Below, in pieces: positions 43,506 to 52,453 of a DNA stretch of 64,000 nt (the first letter of the stretch is position 1; every line of letters starts with the position of its first letter). The translations under genes were made by a program, and so were the position numbers. The stretch spans positions 310,001-374,000 of the forward strand of contig NZ_AP024852.1 in assembly GCF_024346715.1 (NCBI RefSeq), in the 5' to 3' direction. The notes under the pieces were generated by a model. That model was not told where the DNA came from. It worked only from the letters and a program-made list of their open reading frames with translations, and made no database searches. This DNA comes from Photobacterium swingsii (lineage in GTDB: Bacteria > Pseudomonadota > Gammaproteobacteria > Enterobacterales > Vibrionaceae).

Positions 43506-45191
43506 ATGCGTAGATTAGTTATTGGAGTGCTTTTAGCGTCGTTAATTGGCTGCTCAACTAACATGGGACACCGTGATCCCGTTGAAATCAAGCAAGAACT
43601 TAATGCCGCCGCGAATGAAGCAAGCAGTCGACCGTTGACGGATTTGCCGCCAGCGGTCAGCAACGATTTGATGCCAAGTTTAGATGGCAAAGACTTTGCC
43701 TCAACCTCGTCATTAGAGAAGCGCTTTCGCGTTAACGCTCGCAATGTGGATGCTCGTGTTTTCTTTGGCAGCTTGGTCAAAGGCACACCATTTAACATGG
43801 TGATCCACCCTAAAGTAACTGGGCGTATTTCGTTAACGTTGCGCGATGTGACCTTGGATGAAGTATTAGCCGTCGTGTCAGATATCTACGGCTATAACGC
43901 GACACGTCAAGGCAATATCATCAAAGTATTCCCTGCCACTTTACGTACTGAAGTGATCCCTGTTGATTACTTGCAATTACAGCGTCGCGGAGTGTCATTA
44001 ACATCGCTGACGACAGGCTCTATGACAAGCAATAACCAGAATTCAAATTCTAATTCTGGGTCGAAATCGAGTAACAGTAATAGCTCCAATAAAAATAATA
44101 ACAACTCGAACAATTCCAATAAAAAAACAACCACACCAACAGGCGGTAGTAGCATTGAGACCGTGTCTGAAAGTGATTTTTGGGCGCAGTTAGAAAAAGC
44201 CGTGACTGCGATGATCGGTAATGGTCAGGGGCGTAGCATAGTGGTATCACCACAAGCGAGCTTGATCAGTGTCCGTGCTTATCCCAATGAATTACGTGAA
44301 GTGAAAGAGTTCTTGGGGATTTCTCAAGAGCGTCTAAAACGCCAAGTTGTCTTGGAAGCCAAGATCATGGAAGTCACCTTGAATGATGGTTATCAGCAAG
44401 GAGTGAACTGGAGCAATATTACTTCAAGTATTGGTGGTACAGACATTATCTTTGGTCGTACGGCAGCAAATGCCGCAGCGGGCGTAGTCCCTCTGCCTGG
44501 TGGTGACGCCATTGCAGCAGCATTAGGTGGACAAACAAACATCACCATTAAGGACGGCAATTTTGAAGCTGTATTGAGTTTCTTAGAAACCCAAGGCGAT
44601 TTGAATGTGCTATCCAGCCCACGAGTGACAGCGGCGAACAACCAAAAAGCGATCATTAAAGTGGGTGGAGATGAGTATTTTGTAACAGATATTTCAGGTG
44701 GTGAAGTGAATGGCGATAACAGCACTGCGTCACCCGATATTGAACTTACCCCGTTTTTCTCTGGTATCTCGTTAGATGTCACGCCACAAATCAATGACAG
44801 TGATGAAGTGTTATTACATGTTCACCCTGCAGTGGTAGACGTGGTCACTGAATCAAAAGAAATTGATTTGGGTAATACATTCGGTGTGTATAAATTACCG
44901 CTAGCGAAAAGTTCGATTCGCGAGTCAGACTCTGTCATCCATGCACGCAGTGGTGATGTTGTGGTGATCGGTGGCTTGATGAAGTCACAGACGGCAGATC
45001 AAGTCTCTAAAGTTCCTTTACTGGGTGATATTCCTGCACTTGGCCACCTTTTCCGTAACGTGAATAAAATCACGCAAAAAACGGAATTGGTTATTTTGCT
45101 TAAACCAACAGTTGTGGGTGAGCAAACATGGCAAAAAGAAATTGAACGTTCTCGTGCGCTTGTGACGGAATGGTTCCCTGAAGACAATTAA
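43506..45191 (+). CDS. mshL: MSHA outer-membrane secretin MshL
   Basis: 561 residues. A lipoprotein signal ends in Leu-Ile-Gly-Cys16. N-domains follow, including the STN-type region at about 80-150 (Val-Asp-Ala-Arg-Val-Phe-Phe). Then comes an Asn/Ser/Lys-rich low-complexity stretch at about 178-215, and the C-terminal secretin channel domain with Val-Pro-Leu-Leu-Gly-Asp-Ile-Pro near 505. It forms the outer-membrane pore through which the pilus emerges. The poly-Asn/Ser linker is unusually long and pure. The gene starts 15 bases after mshK within the same operon. Confidence 0.95.
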   Translation: MRRLVIGVLLASLIGCSTNMGHRDPVEIKQELNAAANEASSRPLTDLPPAVSNDLMPSLDGKDFASTSSLEKRFRVNARNVDARVFFGSLVKGTPFNMVIHPKVTGRISLTLRDVTLDEVLAVVSDIYGYNATRQGNIIKVFPATLRTEVIPVDYLQLQRRGVSLTSLTTGSMTSNNQNSNSNSGSKSSNSNSSNKNNNNSNNSNKKTTTPTGGSSIETVSESDFWAQLEKAVTAMIGNGQGRSIVVSPQASLISVRAYPNELREVKEFLGISQERLKRQVVLEAKIMEVTLNDGYQQGVNWSNITSSIGGTDIIFGRTAANAAAGVVPLPGGDAIAAALGGQTNITIKDGNFEAVLSFLETQGDLNVLSSPRVTAANNQKAIIKVGGDEYFVTDISGGEVNGDNSTASPDIELTPFFSGISLDVTPQINDSDEVLLHVHPAVVDVVTESKEIDLGNTFGVYKLPLAKSSIRESDSVIHARSGDVVVIGGLMKSQTADQVSKVPLLGDIPALGHLFRNVNKITQKTELVILLKPTVVGEQTWQKEIERSRALVTEWFPEDN

Positions 45192-45202
45192 GCCGCTGCA
45201 GT

Positions 45203-46051
45203 ATGTATGAATCGTACTTTGGCTGTAAGCAGTCGCCCTTCATGCTAACGCCTAATACGGCAATGTTTCATGCATTGCCGCCTCACCTTGAAGCGATTCA
45301 AACTGCGTTGGCTGCGCTAGAAATGGGTGAAGGTATCGTACACATATCGGGAGAGGTCGGCACGGGAAAAACCTTGGTGTGCCGTATGTTGATCAATCAA
45401 CTGCCGGCTCATTTCGATTTGGCCTATTTGCCGACACCAGCGGCTTCGGCACAAGAATTACGTGTTGCGATTGCCAATGAGTTAAATGTTGCCAGTGAGG
45501 GGGATATGACCGCTCTCACTGCGCGTTTGCACCGTGAACTGATCAGCCGTAAAGAAAAGGGGCAGTCAGTCGTGGTGATTCTAGATGAAGCACAGGCGTT
45601 GCCAGATGAAGCGTTAGAGGCGATTCGTTTACTGGGTAACCTTGAAACAGAGCAAGAGAAATTGCTGCATATTGTGCTTATCGGTCAACCTGAATTGGAT
45701 GCGCGATTACAGCAGCACCACTTGCGTCAGTTTCTGCAGCGCGTGACATTTAAAGCGACATTACGTCCCTTGGATATCGCAGAAACCATTGCTTATATCG
45801 AATATCGTTTAGCCTGTGCCGGGTGCCATCGAACATTATTTTCGTTGCCTTTGTATAAAGCATTATGGCAGTCGAGCCAAGGTATCCCACGAGTTATCAA
45901 TTTACTGTGCCATAAAGCGCTACTGGCTACGTATAGCCGAAAATTACCTGTTGTGGGTCAGCAAGAGTTATTGCTGGCAATAAAAGAAACCAATGGTGCC
46001 CGTCAGCCCCTCTGGACATACCCAATATTATGGGGATGGAAATTAGCATGA
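45203..46051 (+). CDS. mshM: MSHA biogenesis ATPase MshM (ExeA-like AAA+)
   Basis: 282 residues. Walker A Gly-Glu-Val-Gly-Thr-Gly-Lys-Thr near residue 50 and Walker B Val-Ile-Leu-Asp-Glu-Ala-Gln near 130 define an AAA+ ATPase of the ExeA/GspA type. The N-terminus Met-Tyr-Glu-Ser-Tyr-Phe-Gly is typical. Such proteins help insert or assemble the secretin in the cell wall. There is no C-terminal membrane helix or peptidoglycan domain as in ExeA. The stop overlaps the mshN start (ATGA). Confidence 0.92.
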   Translation: MYESYFGCKQSPFMLTPNTAMFHALPPHLEAIQTALAALEMGEGIVHISGEVGTGKTLVCRMLINQLPAHFDLAYLPTPAASAQELRVAIANELNVASEGDMTALTARLHRELISRKEKGQSVVVILDEAQALPDEALEAIRLLGNLETEQEKLLHIVLIGQPELDARLQQHHLRQFLQRVTFKATLRPLDIAETIAYIEYRLACAGCHRTLFSLPLYKALWQSSQGIPRVINLLCHKALLATYSRKLPVVGQQELLLAIKETNGARQPLWTYPILWGWKLA

Positions 46052-47289
46052 GTGAAATTAATAAAATGCTTTCGCGTTTAGCCGCGAAGCAACAGGCCAG
46101 CGGTAGTCACCACGGCAATAATAATCAGCAAGCGCCACTGACTGCTGCCAAGGTAACCCCAGTGCCTTCTTCAAAGGCACCACGCTTCATTGTTGGCACT
46201 GGCTGCGCTGTGCTATTAGCGGCCAGTGTAGGCTGGTGGTTTGGCCAACAGCCAAATAATCGTGTGGTTGAAAGCACCTCTGAAGAAAATAGCTTTACAC
46301 CTGTAATGGCGGCTAATGCGGCTGAAATTGCGCCTCATGACGTTGCTTCTCAGGAGCCGGTAATCGTCGCTGAAACTGCAGTGCCAAAGGTGCAGGAAGA
46401 GAAACACGTTCAAGCCGTCGTGACGGAGATAGGTCCAGCTAAAACAGTGAATCCTACTTCAACTGATCACTTAACGACTTCGACTGCTGTGATCTCGCCA
46501 CCTGAGATTAAAAAGCCGGCAGCTAAACTGCATCAAGCAGGGTCGAAAGCTGCTGCTAAGGTTGTGGTCGCTTCTGCGCCTGTAAAGCCCCAGCCTCGTA
46601 CTGTCCAGCGTGATATTCCAGCCACAAGTGAAGCGCAAGTTGCACAAACGCCTTCTGAGGATGGTGATACCACAGGCGATGAAAGTTTAAGTATTGAAGC
46701 GGTTGAATTATCGGGTCAAGAGTTAGCACAAATTGAATATTCGCGAGCAATGAAAGCCGTGAAGTCAGGTAACAGCAAGAAGGCGGTTGAATTTTTAGCA
46801 AAAGCTGTCCAGTACAACCCTGATTGGATAGAGGCACGTCAGCGCTTATCGGCGCTGTATTATGGTCGCGGCGAAGTGCGCCAAGCTATTTTAGTGCTAC
46901 AACATGGCCTTGCTCGCGATAGTGAACAGCCTGAACTACGGCTCACAATGGCTAAATTGTTAGTCAATGAATCTCAGCCTCAAGCCGCTTTAACGGTGTT
47001 AAGTGAATTACCAAAGCATGCACCAAGTAAATATCTTGCGATGCGTGGTGCGCTTGCGCAGCAGTTAAAAGACAATACGCGTGCCTTAGAAAGTTATCAG
47101 CAACTGGTCAAAAGTGAACCGTTTGATGGGCGCTGGTGGCTGGGTTTGGGTATTGCTCTAGAGCGCACCAATGATGCTGAAAAAGCATTAAATGCCTATC
47201 AACAAGCCTTGGCGATGGGGCAGATATCCGCCCAAACACAGCAGTTTATCCAGCAGCGTGTGTCATACCTTCAGTCGCAGGGGAGCTAA
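46048..47289 (+). CDS. mshN: MSHA biogenesis protein MshN (TPR protein)
   Basis: 413 residues from ATG 46048, overlapping mshM. The order is a short cytoplasmic N-terminus, one membrane helix (about 48-70), a long Ala/Pro/Val/Lys-rich linker (about 75-225), then tetratricopeptide repeats at about 230-410. The layout resembles PilF/Tgl-type or GspB-like helpers that act in the periplasm, possibly with MshM on secretin assembly. Only four bases separate it from mshE. Confidence 0.9.
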   Translation: MSEINKMLSRLAAKQQASGSHHGNNNQQAPLTAAKVTPVPSSKAPRFIVGTGCAVLLAASVGWWFGQQPNNRVVESTSEENSFTPVMAANAAEIAPHDVASQEPVIVAETAVPKVQEEKHVQAVVTEIGPAKTVNPTSTDHLTTSTAVISPPEIKKPAAKLHQAGSKAAAKVVVASAPVKPQPRTVQRDIPATSEAQVAQTPSEDGDTTGDESLSIEAVELSGQELAQIEYSRAMKAVKSGNSKKAVEFLAKAVQYNPDWIEARQRLSALYYGRGEVRQAILVLQHGLARDSEQPELRLTMAKLLVNESQPQAALTVLSELPKHAPSKYLAMRGALAQQLKDNTRALESYQQLVKSEPFDGRWWLGLGIALERTNDAEKALNAYQQALAMGQISAQTQQFIQQRVSYLQSQGS

Positions 47290-47292
47290 ACC

Positions 47293-49008
47293 ATGCAGAT
47301 CCGATTACGTAAACGTCTGGGTGATTTATTGGTTGAAGAAGCCATTATCTCCCAGCAGCAGTTAGAACACGCGCTTGATCAACAGCAAGTGTCAGGCCGA
47401 AAGCTGGGCGATACCTTGATTAGCTTGGGCTTTTTAACTGAAAAGCAGATGCTTGAGTTCTTGGCACGTCAACTTGATATCCCATTGGTCGATTTAAATC
47501 GCGCCAATATTGATATAGATGCTGTGGCTTTATTGAGTGAAGTACATGCTCGCCGTTTGCGTGCATTAGTGATCGGTCTTCGTGGTGATACCGTTCGTGT
47601 AGCAATGAGTGATCCTGCGGATCTGGCGGCACAAGAAGCCATTTTTGATCAGTTGCAGGATTATCGCGTTGAATTGGTGATAGCCAGAGAGCGTCAACTG
47701 ATAGGATCCTTTGACCGTTATTATCGTCGTACCAAAGAAATTGTCTCTTTTGCTGAACAACTCCAAGCCGAACACCAAAGCGACTCTGATTATACCTTTG
47801 GCTTAGAAGATACCGAAAACGACGAAGTCACCGTTGTTAAACTGATTAATTCTCTGTTTGAAGATGCAATCCAAGTCGGCGCATCTGACATTCATATCGA
47901 ACCCGACACAAATGTTCTGCGTATTCGTCAGCGTATTGATGGTGTGCTCCATGAAACCTTATTGAATGAAGCCAGCGTCGCATCAGCACTTGTCTTGCGC
48001 TTAAAACTGATGGGCGGATTAGATATTTCAGAAAAGCGTCTTCCTCAAGATGGCCGCTTTAATGTCAAAGTGCGTGGTCATTCGGTCGATGTGCGTGTAT
48101 CGACAATGCCGGTGCAGCATGGCGAGTCGGTTGTGATGCGTTTACTGGATCAGTCTGCGGGCATATTAAGCTTAGAAGAAGTCGGCATGCCTGCGGAGCT
48201 CTTAGCACGCTTTCGCCGCCAACTTAAACGTCCGCATGGCATGATTTTAGTCACAGGCCCGACAGGTTCAGGTAAAACCACCACCTTATACGGTGCGCTG
48301 AGTGAGTTGAATAAACCGGGTAAAAAGTTAATCACCGCAGAAGATCCAGTGGAATACCGCTTACCACGTGTTAACCAAGTACAAGTGAATGCCAAAATTG
48401 GCCTGACCTTCTCATCAATATTGCGTACCTTCTTGCGTCAAGACCCCGATATTATTTTGGTGGGCGAAATGCGTGACCAAGAAACGGTTGAAATTGGCTT
48501 GCGTTCGGCATTAACAGGACACCTGGTTTTGTCGACGCTGCACACCAACGATGCGGTGGACAGTGCGTTGCGGATGATGGATATGGAAGCGCCAGGTTAC
48601 CTTGTTGCCAGTGGTGTTAGAGCCGTGTTAGCGCAGCGCTTGGTGCGAAAAGTGTGTGCAGATTGTGGTGAGCCGGAAGAGCTGGATGATGCCAAGCAGC
48701 AATGGTTGAAAGCCCGTTTTCCTGATGTTGAAACGGCAGAGTTTCAGCAAGGTCGAGGTTGTCAAAGCTGTAATTTCACGGGTTATCGAGGCCGTATTGG
48801 TGTGTTTGAATTACTCGAATTTGATCAAAGTATGATGGATGCCCTGCGTGATAATAATGCGGTGCTATTTAGCCAAATAGCACGTAACAGCACAGGGTAT
48901 AAGCCCCTAATCAATTCCGCGCTGGATCTGGCGTTAGTTGGTCGAACTAGCTTAGATGAAGTGATTCAGTTGGGCGAAGGGGATTTTATTGATGATACCT
49001 TGCTATAG
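47293..49008 (+). CDS. mshE: MSHA pilus extension ATPase MshE with c-di-GMP-binding MshEN domain
   Basis: 571 residues. The N-terminus carries two MshEN motifs (Arg-Leu-Gly-Asp-Leu-Leu near 9 and Lys-Leu-Gly-Asp-Thr-Leu near 37, each followed by a Leu-rich helix and Gln), which in V. cholerae MshE bind cyclic di-GMP. The GspE/PilB ATPase core follows, with Walker A Gly-Pro-Thr-Gly-Ser-Gly-Lys-Thr-Thr near 320, Asp and His boxes, and a four-cysteine zinc module (Cys-x2-Cys, then Cys-x2-Cys). It powers pilus extension at the inner membrane. No PilT-type retraction ATPase is encoded in the window. Confidence 0.97.
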   Translation: MQIRLRKRLGDLLVEEAIISQQQLEHALDQQQVSGRKLGDTLISLGFLTEKQMLEFLARQLDIPLVDLNRANIDIDAVALLSEVHARRLRALVIGLRGDTVRVAMSDPADLAAQEAIFDQLQDYRVELVIARERQLIGSFDRYYRRTKEIVSFAEQLQAEHQSDSDYTFGLEDTENDEVTVVKLINSLFEDAIQVGASDIHIEPDTNVLRIRQRIDGVLHETLLNEASVASALVLRLKLMGGLDISEKRLPQDGRFNVKVRGHSVDVRVSTMPVQHGESVVMRLLDQSAGILSLEEVGMPAELLARFRRQLKRPHGMILVTGPTGSGKTTTLYGALSELNKPGKKLITAEDPVEYRLPRVNQVQVNAKIGLTFSSILRTFLRQDPDIILVGEMRDQETVEIGLRSALTGHLVLSTLHTNDAVDSALRMMDMEAPGYLVASGVRAVLAQRLVRKVCADCGEPEELDDAKQQWLKARFPDVETAEFQQGRGCQSCNFTGYRGRIGVFELLEFDQSMMDALRDNNAVLFSQIARNSTGYKPLINSALDLALVGRTSLDEVIQLGEGDFIDDTLL

Positions 49009-49019
49009 AGAGCAACAGC

Positions 49020-50240
49020 ATGCCGATTTTTAATTATCGTGGGCGTGACAGTCAAGGCAAGATGTTACGTGGCCAACTTGATGCTGCCTCACAAGAAGCA
49101 GCCGCGGATATCTTGATGCGCCAAGGCGTTATTCCGCTTGATATACGTCAAGGAAGAGCGAAATCGGCGGGCATTGATCTCAAAGCCCTATTTCAGAGTA
49201 GTGTGCCGCTCGACATGTTAGTGATTTTTTGTCGCCAGATGTTCAGTCTGACCAAGGCGGGGGTTCCTTTGCTGCGTTCAATCAATGGATTAGCGCAGAG
49301 CTCAAATCACCCTTTGATGAAAGAAACATTGGAAACAGTTGCGGCTGAGCTCACCAATGGCCGTTCATTATCCTCGTCTATGAGTCAGCATCCTCGTGTT
49401 TTCTCTGAGCTTTTTGTGTCTATGATTCATATCGGTGAGAACACAGGGCGCTTGGACGATTCGTTATATCAACTTGCACTGTATTATGAGCAAGAGATGG
49501 AAACACGCCGCCGTATTAAATCTGCTATGCGTTATCCGATCTTTGTATTATCCGCCATCATGATTGCGATGACAGTGCTTAACATTAAAGTGATCCCACA
49601 GTTTGCCTCTATGTTTGAACGCTTTGGGGTTGAGTTGCCATTGCCCACGCGGATCTTAATTGGTACCTCTAACTTCTTTGTAAACTACTGGCCACTTATG
49701 TTTGGTGGCTTTGCTGTGGCATGGATTGGTGTGCGTTTATGGCGTAATACGGCAGAAGGCAAAGAAAAGTGGGATGGTTGGCGTTTAAAAGTGCCGATCA
49801 TTGGCAACATAGTCAATCGTGCACAGTTGTCACGTTTCTCTCGTACATTTTCACTAATGATCCGTGCTGGGGTTCCTCTTAACCAAGCGCTACAAATGGC
49901 AGCAGAAGCCTTAGGTAACCGTTATTTAGAAAAACGGTTAATCGAGATGAAAAACGGTATTGAAGGCGGTAATAGTATTTCTCAGACGGCCACTCAGTCT
50001 GGTGTGTTTACGCCTTTGGTTTTACAAATGATTGCTGTAGGTGAAGAAACCGGTCAAGTGGATGAGTTACTCCTAGAGGCATCTGATTTCTATGACCGTG
50101 AGGTAGATTACGACCTCAAAACGCTAACGGCACGTATTGAGCCGATCTTATTAGCCATTGTTGCTGCTATGGTGCTCGTCTTAGCTTTAGGGATATTTGT
50201 CCCAATGTGGAGCATGCTCGATGTTGCCCGAGGCGTTTAA
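49020..50240 (+). CDS. mshG: MSHA inner-membrane platform protein MshG (PilC/GspF family)
   Basis: 406 residues, three membrane helices and two repeated cytoplasmic GspF domains (about 65-190 and 270-390). The second has the family pattern Gly-Glu-Glu-Thr-Gly-Gln-Val-Asp and the first Gly-Glu-Asn-Thr-Gly-Arg-Leu-Asp. It is the rotating base on which MshE acts to add pilin subunits. It overlaps the mshF start by 20 bases. Confidence 0.95.
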   Translation: MPIFNYRGRDSQGKMLRGQLDAASQEAAADILMRQGVIPLDIRQGRAKSAGIDLKALFQSSVPLDMLVIFCRQMFSLTKAGVPLLRSINGLAQSSNHPLMKETLETVAAELTNGRSLSSSMSQHPRVFSELFVSMIHIGENTGRLDDSLYQLALYYEQEMETRRRIKSAMRYPIFVLSAIMIAMTVLNIKVIPQFASMFERFGVELPLPTRILIGTSNFFVNYWPLMFGGFAVAWIGVRLWRNTAEGKEKWDGWRLKVPIIGNIVNRAQLSRFSRTFSLMIRAGVPLNQALQMAAEALGNRYLEKRLIEMKNGIEGGNSISQTATQSGVFTPLVLQMIAVGEETGQVDELLLEASDFYDREVDYDLKTLTARIEPILLAIVAAMVLVLALGIFVPMWSMLDVARGV

Positions 50241-50706
50241 TTTACGCCAAGCTGGGCGCTATAAGTTTTTCATTTGGTTTGGCTTGATACTAACGCTTAT
50301 CTTTGTGTTGCAAAGTGAGTGGCAAAAAGTGAATGAAAAAGCGGAAGATGTCGCCTTGAAGTTAACCATAAACTCATTGTACGAAGGGGCGTCTTCACTA
50401 AGGCAATCATGGGAATTGAATAACCGGCCAGAGTATCTGGAAGTTGATGGTGTAAACCTTCACTTTACTACGCTTGGATGGCCGCTTATTGAGAAAAATA
50501 ATAACCTCGATTGTTATCAACTCTGGCGAATATTAACCCCCGCCAATATTTCGGCACCTTATGTTTCGCTGCTGTACACAAAAGAAGCGAAATCTGTGAC
50601 TTATGAATCATGTATATACGAAATAAGTACAGGGAAATGGCTGGAATTATTTTACGAAAATGAGACAATAAAGTTTAACGATTTTATGGCAAGAAAAGAG
50701 TCGTAA
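50221..50706 (+). CDS. mshF: MSHA biogenesis protein MshF
   Basis: 161 residues from ATG 50221, supported by GGAG eight bases upstream; the upstream TTG/GTG options reach further into mshG. It has a single N-terminal membrane helix (about 18-36) and a periplasmic domain with two cysteines that may pair. There is no prepilin cleavage site. The position between mshG and mshB matches mshF in other Vibrionaceae. Its function in the pilus is not well defined, and the family call rests mostly on context. Confidence 0.8.
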   Translation: MLPEAFNLRQAGRYKFFIWFGLILTLIFVLQSEWQKVNEKAEDVALKLTINSLYEGASSLRQSWELNNRPEYLEVDGVNLHFTTLGWPLIEKNNNLDCYQLWRILTPANISAPYVSLLYTKEAKSVTYESCIYEISTGKWLELFYENETIKFNDFMARKES

Positions 50707-50731
50707 AGTTGACGCTTTGCGTGAGGTTGGT

Positions 50732-51322
50732 ATGAAAAAACAAGTTGGCTTTTCATTAGTTGAATTAGTGATTGTTATTATTGTTGTCGGTTTATTGGCA
50801 GTTGCAGCACTTCCTCGCTTTTTGAATGTGACAGATGAAGCTAAAAAAGCATCTATTCAAGGGGTTGCTGGTGGTTATGCGACTGCGGCTTTATCAGCTA
50901 GAGCGCAGTGGGAAGCCTACGGTCGTCCTACGGAAGGTTCTGGCGCGAGTCGGGTACAAAAAGTGAATTATGATGGCACTGAATTTTACCTAACAGTAGC
51001 AACAACAGACGGTAAAATTAGTGATGGTTACCCGCTGTCGTTAAGTGACAAAAAAATCTCAGCGATAGATAGTTCAGATTGTGTGGATTTAATGCAGAAC
51101 CTATTGCAGAATCCACCATTAGTGACCAGTAACAGTACAGAAGCACAAACAGGGAAATACCTGTTTTATGTAACGAAAGAAACAGCAGATGCACAAAGTG
51201 CATGCCGTTATTATCAGTTAGCGTCAGCTAACGCCCAAGGTGATGTCGTGAGTAATTTAACTTCCGGACATTCATTCATTTATAAGCCTGCAAAAGGGCA
51301 AGTTGAAGTAGTGCTTAATTAG
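50732..51322 (+). CDS. mshB: MSHA minor pilin MshB
   Basis: 196 residues from ATG 50732, which has GAGG five bases upstream. It is a type IV prepilin: leader Met-Lys-Lys-Gln-Val-Gly cut before Phe, with the key Glu at mature position 5 (Phe-Ser-Leu-Val-Glu), then a hydrophobic helix. A pair of cysteines in the C-terminal half may form the D-loop. It precedes the two mshA genes and is likely a minor or accessory pilin. Confidence 0.92.
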   Translation: MKKQVGFSLVELVIVIIVVGLLAVAALPRFLNVTDEAKKASIQGVAGGYATAALSARAQWEAYGRPTEGSGASRVQKVNYDGTEFYLTVATTDGKISDGYPLSLSDKKISAIDSSDCVDLMQNLLQNPPLVTSNSTEAQTGKYLFYVTKETADAQSACRYYQLASANAQGDVVSNLTSGHSFIYKPAKGQVEVVLN

Positions 51323-51360
51323 CCTATATAACTAAATTATTGAGAAAGTAGGAGTTATTT

Positions 51361-51855
51361 ATGAAGCGTCAAGGTGGTTTCACGCTTATCGAGTTAGTGG
51401 TTGTGATTGTTATTTTGGGGATTTTAGCGGTGACAGCTGCGCCTCGATTCTTAAACCTTCAAGGCGATGCGCGAAATGCTGCCCTACAAGGTCTTAAAGG
51501 TGCAATCAATGGCGGTGCGGGCATCGTTTACGGTAAAGCTGCGATTGAAGGTAAAGAAAGTAGCAAGGATGTTGTAAATGTTGGTACAGGTAATGCTGCT
51601 GTAAAAACAATCTATGGTTACCCGACTGCTACTTCTGCTGGCATTGTTGCAACACTGTCTAACTTTAATGATGATTGGGAAATAGTAAAAAATACAGGGA
51701 AAAGTGAAAATGCGGCTGGGACGATCCTGTTAACGTTTAAGCAATATAAAGATACAGAAACGGCAAATATCCCAAGTAAATGTTACGTAACTTACACTGC
51801 AGCAGATGCATCTAACCCAGCTAAAGTTACAATTGAAACAGATGCTTGTAAGTAA
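51361..51855 (+). CDS. mshA: MSHA major pilin MshA, first copy
   Basis: 164 residues. The prepilin leader Met-Lys-Arg-Gln-Gly-Gly is cut before Phe-Thr-Leu-Ile-Glu; the long hydrophobic helix continues to [11 protein letters not shown]. The conserved segment with Ala-Gly-Ile-Val-Tyr-Gly-Lys-Ala is typical of MSHA pilins. The last ~25 residues contain two cysteines (Ser-Lys-Cys-Tyr and Asp-Ala-Cys) that would close the disulfide loop. A strong AGGAG ribosome-binding site precedes the ATG. Ser/Thr-rich surface segments could accept O-glycans. Confidence 0.95.
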   Translation: MKRQGGFTLIELVVVIVILGILAVTAAPRFLNLQGDARNAALQGLKGAINGGAGIVYGKAAIEGKESSKDVVNVGTGNAAVKTIYGYPTATSAGIVATLSNFNDDWEIVKNTGKSENAAGTILLTFKQYKDTETANIPSKCYVTYTAADASNPAKVTIETDACK

Positions 51856-51883
51856 CCCTAATCAAAAATAAAGAGTGAAGATT

Positions 51884-52369
51884 ATGAAACGTCAGAATGG
51901 TTTTACCCTGATTGAGCTAGTGGTTGTTATTGTTATTCTAGGTATTTTAGCGGTTACTGCTGCGCCTCGATTCCTTAACTTACAAGGTGATGCGCGAGCG
52001 TCAACTTTAGAAGGTTTAAAAGGTGCGATTAATGGCGCGGCTGGTATTGTTTACGGTAAAGCTGCAATTGAAGGAAAAGAGTCAACAGATGGTTCTAGCA
52101 CTAAAGTTGAAGCAGATGATATTACAGTTAGCTTCGGTTACCCAACGGCGGAGGCTACTGGTATTGTTAAATCAATGAAAATTGATGATTCTGAGTGGGC
52201 TGTTGCCTATGATACGACAGCACCTCGAGTTGCGGTATTTGCACAGAAAACGACAGCATTATCTGGTGCTGATAAAGCTAAAATTGAAGGGACTAGTTGC
52301 TATATTTCTTACAAAGAAGCAACATCTGGCGCAGAGCCAACTATCGTGGTTACTAAAACAGGCTGTTAA
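51884..52369 (+). CDS. MSHA major pilin paralogue, second copy
   Basis: 161 residues from ATG 51884; a GTG nine bases upstream is the alternative. By eye, residues 1-67 differ from the first copy at only about six positions, while the C-terminal half is largely different apart from the paired cysteines (Ser-Cys-Tyr and Thr-Gly-Cys). Many silent differences in the conserved part indicate an old duplication, with selection keeping the helix and changing the exposed surface. Its ribosome-binding site (GTGAAG) is weaker than that of the first copy, so it may be the less abundant subunit. The 28-base gap from the first copy suggests one transcript. Confidence 0.92.
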   Translation: MKRQNGFTLIELVVVIVILGILAVTAAPRFLNLQGDARASTLEGLKGAINGAAGIVYGKAAIEGKESTDGSSTKVEADDITVSFGYPTAEATGIVKSMKIDDSEWAVAYDTTAPRVAVFAQKTTALSGADKAKIEGTSCYISYKEATSGAEPTIVVTKTGC

Positions 52370-52370
52370 T

Positions 52371-52427
52371 AAATAGAGCCTCTTTTTGAGGCTCTATTTC
52401 ATAAAAGCATAGTGTGTTTTTATGAAA
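52371..52427 (+). other. Two overlapping, mutually exclusive hairpins between the pilin genes and mshC
   Basis: Hairpin A pairs AAATAGAGCCTC (52371-52382) with GAGGCTCTATTT (52388-52399) over a T5 loop. Hairpin B pairs CTCTATTTCATAAAA (52392-52406) with a perfect 15-base complement ending in GAAATAGAG. The segment 52392-52399 is shared, so only one can form at a time. A lacks a pure U-tract after its stem. The pair lies directly after the pilin stop and before mshC, where it could attenuate or process the transcript to keep pilin mRNA high and minor-pilin mRNA low. Confidence 0.75.
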
Positions 52428-52453
52428 TAGAGTCAGCTATCGCAAGGCAATGT

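Noticed and set aside
52412..52453. N-terminal extension of MshC from a GTG start
   Set aside because: The extension lies inside a perfect hairpin, and the ATG at 52454 has a good ribosome-binding site and the normal prepilin leader length.
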